Assembly: GCA_021817025.1 (NCBI GenBank)
Contig: JAKAWF010000041.1
Coordinates: 1-18,788 of the forward strand
Reading direction: 5' to 3'
DNA: 18,788 nucleotides
Source of the DNA: a bacterium
Lineage (GTDB): Bacteria > Chloroflexota > Dormibacteria > UBA8260 > Bog-877
Under the pieces are notes generated by a model. That model was not told the origin of the DNA, did not search any database, and was given only the letters and a program-made list of their open reading frames with translations. Within the stretch, counting starts at the first letter, position 1. Every line of letters begins with the position of its first letter. Below are positions 15,801 to 18,788 of the stretch, piece by piece. A program made the position numbers and the translations under genes.

Positions 15801-18392
15801 TCAGCCCTCCCCGTCGGCGAACTCGAGGAGGAACTCGTCCTCCAGCCCCCAGGCGTCGCCAGCGAGACTCGACCGCAGGTGCTCCGCGCGGCTGACGGCA
15901 GTCTCGTCGATCTCCTCGGCCCAGACCACCCGGCGCATGTCCAGGCTCGCTATGGTGCCGATCGCGGCGTCGAAGCCGTGGAGGAAGCCCCCTTCGGCAC
16001 TGTACGGACGTAGTCTCACCACGCTCAGGGTGGTCGCCCCGACCCGCTGGTAACCGATTGCGACCGCCTGCCGCCGCCGCACCGCCTCTCGCAGGATCTC
16101 GATCACCGGACGGGCCTCGGCGGCACCCTCGGCGGGCTCTCTGCCGTCGAGCCGTGGGCTCAGGCACAGGGCCCGAGCCAGATCGAAGGCCCGTTGCGGC
16201 CCCTCTGCGCGGCGGCCGATCGGGGCGGAGGCCACCCTGGGGACGAGGGTGGAAGGCGGAGGCATGGACCAGGTCGGCCCGGAGGGCTCCGGGGCCGGGG
16301 TCTCCGCCACCGGCATCAACCCCGCCTTGCGCAGCATTCCGAGCACCTGGTCCGGGCTCTTGGCCTCGACCACGACCACGGTCGGGGCCAGCCTGCGCAC
16401 CAGCAGCGGCCGGAGCGCGCGCCCCTGGGCGAGCGCCTCGATTTCGGCCGGGTCCTCCGCGACCACGTAGACGGCGGCCGGACCGACGCGCAGCCGGCCG
16501 TGGCGCCGGATCACGTCGTCAACCATCGCGGCCACGTTCTGGGGCAGCCCGGCAAGGCAGTGGCGGCTGAATCCCGCCCGCATCTCGGCTGCGGTCAAAC
16601 CGCCGTCCAGCCCCCGCCGCAGCGACGCCTCGTCGAGCCGGTAGACGCGGGCGGGGTGGACCGACTCGGGGTGCGCTACGCGACCGAGGAAGCGGCTGAG
16701 GGCGGGGCTGGGGGGACCCGCCACCACCACCCGATGGTCGGCGGTCACCGTGCAGGTCTCCACCGCCGCCGGGAAGGCCAGGTGGAGGGCGTCCGGATCC
16801 GGCGCCGCCGCCACCGCCGCCAGGCGACCGGCCGCGTTCAGGCCGATGGTTGGATCCGCGCCGCCGGCTCCCAGCCAGGCGAGGGCCGCCCCCAGAGTCA
16901 TCAGATCGCGCTCGGCCGCGCTCACGCTGGCAAAGAGAGCCGGGTTCCGCCAGTGCAGACAGGGCGCCAGACCGGTGGCTGGTGCGCCTTGGTCCGGGGG
17001 CAGCTCGGCCAGGAACTGCAGGATCCGGCTGGTCTGGTGCTGGCGCGCTGGCACATCCAGGCCGCTGGGCGAACCGAGCAGGACCCGGCGCACCAGCTCC
17101 ACCCAGCGCTCCGGTTCCGAGCTCTCCTCCCACTCCTCGGCCCTGGCGGTCACGCTGACGACCGCCTGGCGGGACTGGATCACGTGGGGATTGCGGCGCG
17201 AGCGGCTGAGCCTCTCGGGCACGACCTCGACCTCGGCCAACAGCCCGACCGCGAAGGCCAGCCTCACCAGCTGCTCCACCGCCTCCTCGTCCTCGTTCAG
17301 GCGCTTCGCCAGGCGCTTGATCACGCGCTTGGGAAGGCCGCCCTGCTGCAGTGCCGGGGCCGGCTCCGCCCGCAGGTCCTGGACCATCGAGGTCACCGCC
17401 GCCACCAGCTCCAGAGGGTGCCGCACCTCCGGCAGGGCGGTGGTGGAGACGGCGGGCCCGACCGGCTCCCAGCGGGTGAAGAGTCGGCCGCGCAGCGCGT
17501 GCTCGACCTCGGCCGGGATCACCAGCTGGCCCTGGTCCGGCTGCAGCGGGAGGGCCAGTCCGTGGCCCACCAGCCACCAGGGCCCGTCCTCGGCCCGCTC
17601 CGGGTGCCACCGCCAGGACCAGTCGTCGCGGGCGCTGGCCAGCGCCGCGGCGCTGGCTTGGCCGCCGCGACCGCGGAGCCTGTCAAAGGCCACCCGGGCC
17701 TGCGGGGGAGCCTGGCTGACCAGCTGGCCGGCCACGGCCGGGTCGGACATTCGGACCACGATCGCCGCCACCAGCTCGGCCTTGCGCTTGGGCGACGAGG
17801 CGCCCCCCAAACCCAGATTCGCCGCCATCGGCCGGAGCACCTCGACCGTCTGCTCGGCCAGCAAGGGCTCCGCCCGCGGCCCCAGGTTGCCGGGGTCCCA
17901 GATCAGCCGGCGCAGCTCCGGCAGCAGCGCCAGCGCGCCGTCGGGATCCAGGAAGGCCAGCCCCCAGCGGCTGAGCTCATGGGCCGCCGCCAGCAGGTGC
18001 GACGCCTCGAGGCCCTCCGAGGCCGCCTCGGCCGGGCCCAGCCGGCCCCCGGTGAAGGCCGCCAGCTCCACCACCTGCCTGAGGAAGAGGTTGAGCGAGT
18101 CGAAGGCGGCGGCCACGTGGATCGGCCGGGCCAGCACCGAGGCCAGCCGGTTCCATCCGGGCTCCCCGGCCACCAGCAGCTCGACCGCCTCCGGCCGGCG
18201 CAGCAGCAGCGCTTCCAGGTCCGCCGCCGGCAGGTCTTGCAGCCGCCAGGCGAGGTTCAGCTTCGGCTCTCCACCATGGCCAGAGTCTAGTGGCCGGTGG
18301 CGGCGGACCCCGGTCCCCCGCTGGGCTCCCGGCCGGGGGAAGGGACGCTCCCCTGTCCGTGGAGGCCCGGCGGTGGCCTCCCGCGCGATCAT
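15801..18392 (-). CDS. XPB-N/WYL-domain partner of the XPB helicase
   Basis: This is a large protein that adjoins XPB in many Actinobacteria (compare the Rv0862c-Rv0861c pair). The N-terminal half is helical and Leu/Ala-rich (WRLQDLPAADLEALLLRR onward). In the second half VETCTVTADHRVVVAGPPSP and YRLDEASLRRGLDGGLTAAE repeat the domain found at the N terminus of XPB (Helicase_C_3-like). A C-terminal WYL-like segment follows (LREAVRRRQAVAIGYQRVG, then GGFLHGFDAAIGTIASLDMRRV). There is no ATPase motif, so it is probably a regulatory or DNA-binding partner. Coordinates use the only canonical in-frame start, ATG 18392. However, residues 1-44 are Arg/Pro/Gly-rich and non-coding in appearance. CTG 18260, with GGTGGAG 8 nt upstream, is a credible real start. 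Confidence 0.85.
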   Translation of the reverse strand: MIAREATAGPPRTGERPFPRPGAQRGTGVRRHRPLDSGHGGEPKLNLAWRLQDLPAADLEALLLRRPEAVELLVAGEPGWNRLASVLARPIHVAAAFDSLNLFLRQVVELAAFTGGRLGPAEAASEGLEASHLLAAAHELSRWGLAFLDPDGALALLPELRRLIWDPGNLGPRAEPLLAEQTVEVLRPMAANLGLGGASSPKRKAELVAAIVVRMSDPAVAGQLVSQAPPQARVAFDRLRGRGGQASAAALASARDDWSWRWHPERAEDGPWWLVGHGLALPLQPDQGQLVIPAEVEHALRGRLFTRWEPVGPAVSTTALPEVRHPLELVAAVTSMVQDLRAEPAPALQQGGLPKRVIKRLAKRLNEDEEAVEQLVRLAFAVGLLAEVEVVPERLSRSRRNPHVIQSRQAVVSVTARAEEWEESSEPERWVELVRRVLLGSPSGLDVPARQHQTSRILQFLAELPPDQGAPATGLAPCLHWRNPALFASVSAAERDLMTLGAALAWLGAGGADPTIGLNAAGRLAAVAAAPDPDALHLAFPAAVETCTVTADHRVVVAGPPSPALSRFLGRVAHPESVHPARVYRLDEASLRRGLDGGLTAAEMRAGFSRHCLAGLPQNVAAMVDDVIRRHGRLRVGPAAVYVVAEDPAEIEALAQGRALRPLLVRRLAPTVVVVEAKSPDQVLGMLRKAGLMPVAETPAPEPSGPTWSMPPPSTLVPRVASAPIGRRAEGPQRAFDLARALCLSPRLDGREPAEGAAEARPVIEILREAVRRRQAVAIGYQRVGATTLSVVRLRPYSAEGGFLHGFDAAIGTIASLDMRRVVWAEEIDETAVSRAEHLRSSLAGDAWGLEDEFLLEFADGEG
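18269..18289 (-). promoter_or_regulatory. -10 and Shine-Dalgarno pointing to a start near 18260
   Basis: On the minus strand TAGACT (18289-18284) is followed by GGTGGAG (18275-18269), then 8 nt to an in-frame CTG at 18260. This order only makes sense if translation of the XPB-N/WYL-like gene begins downstream of ATG 18392. No clear -35 is visible. Confidence 0.35.
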
Positions 18393-18478
18393 GCATCATG
18401 GGAGCCTTCTCAGCAAAGCCGGAGCCCACCGCGCCCGAACCCGGAGCCGATATCGCCGCACCAGAGCTGGAGCAGATC

Positions 18479-18493
18479 GCCTCCGGAGGAGGC
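18479..18493 (-). terminator. Stem-loop downstream of the GGDEF gene
   Basis: GCCTCC-GGA-GGAGGC is a perfect 6-bp hairpin with a 3-nt loop. It lies about 75 bp past the GGDEF stop and upstream of the XPB-N/WYL-like gene on the same strand. It lacks a T tract. Nothing else is recognisable between 18393 and 18566. Confidence 0.3.
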
Positions 18494-18566
18494 CTCATGT
18501 TCGCCGGAGGGGCGCCCCTGTGCCGGGACAAAGGAATGGCCGGTCCCGGGTCGCAGCCTGCCTGCC

Positions 18567-18788
18567 TCAGCTGGCCTGGAACACTCGGGAGCAATCGCCG
18601 CCGGCGGCCTTCGCCTGGTACATGGCGGTGTCGGCCTCCCCCAGCAGCGTCTCCAGACCGGCGGTCTCCCGGAAGTTGATCGCGATCCCGATGCTGGCGC
18701 CCACCACCACTTCCTGGCCCCCCAGGGAGTGGGACTTCCTCAGGGCATCACGGACCCTGGCGGCGGTCGCGGTAGCCTCTGCTGGTTC
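18567..18788 (-). CDS. GGDEF-domain protein (diguanylate cyclase), C-terminal end only
   Basis: The frame is open to the right edge of the window and gives 73 residues ending GGDCSRVFQAS. The segment VVVGASIGIAI, followed by LLGEADTAMYQAKAAGG, is the conserved C-terminal third of GGDEF domains, which make cyclic-di-GMP. The GG(D/E)EF motif and any sensor domain lie outside, so activity cannot be judged. It ends with no EAL domain after it. The domain call is confident. Confidence 0.88.
   Translation of the reverse strand, partial: EPAEATATAARVRDALRKSHSLGGQEVVVGASIGIAINFRETAGLETLLGEADTAMYQAKAAGGDCSRVFQAS

Noticed and set aside
16194..18290. 698-codon plus-strand open frame opposite the XPB-N/WYL-like gene
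   Set aside because: It is His/Gln/Gly/Arg-rich with no domain. The minus-strand protein has recognisable domains.
18399..18679. Possible small plus-strand protein starting MGAFSAKPEPTAPEPG
   Set aside because: It runs antisense into the GGDEF coding region, becomes Arg/Pro-rich, and lacks a ribosome-binding site.

Overview
The window is a high-GC bacterial chromosome segment with densely packed, mostly short operons on both strands. The gene set includes a bacterial XPB-type helicase paired with an XPB-N/WYL-type partner, a HadA/HadB-like dehydratase pair, an LppX/LprG-like lipoprotein, a K+-independent H+-pyrophosphatase, and Mrp with an N-terminal DUF59 domain. Together with the GTG/TTG starts and the -10 elements lying only 9-11 nt before several start codons, this suggests an actinobacterial, Chloroflexota or Dormibacterota-like organism. 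The phylum cannot be fixed from the sequence alone. I see no tRNA, rRNA, CRISPR array, transposase or phage gene, so this looks like core chromosome.

Layout, left end to about 5 kb. The tail of an OmpR-type response regulator is followed, on the opposite strand, by an exported LysM-CHAP peptidoglycan hydrolase. A HadA/HadB-like dehydratase pair with a 4-bp overlap comes next, then a convergent lipoprotein gene. A short-chain dehydrogenase (SDR) homologue follows whose catalytic Tyr and Lys are both Ala. After it are a two-zinc-ribbon protein and a convergent CinA-type MoCF domain protein.

From 5 to 12.2 kb. The window has hppA, encoding a membrane proton pump with the Lys signature of the K+-independent class, and a small coiled-coil protein. 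About 550 bp without a recognisable gene follow. A tight four-gene operon comes next: class II aldolase-like, Cys-less carboxymuconolactone-decarboxylase-like, MarR regulator, and SAM methyltransferase. A DHA2-type MFS efflux pump lies convergent to it. The operon promoter and the MFS promoter carry the same inverted repeat, TGTAG-N6-CTAC. I infer that the MarR protein controls both, forming a small inducible modify-and-export module. This is the best candidate here for an undescribed system.

From 12.3 kb to the end. A Fur-family regulator is transcribed divergently from an Mrp/ApbC Fe-S carrier. The helicase pair follows on the minus strand: the XPB-N/WYL-like protein, then XPB four bases downstream. 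XPB has no ATG, GTG or TTG start covering its conserved N terminus, and an AUC codon behind a strong Shine-Dalgarno sequence is the best candidate. The window ends inside a GGDEF-domain gene.
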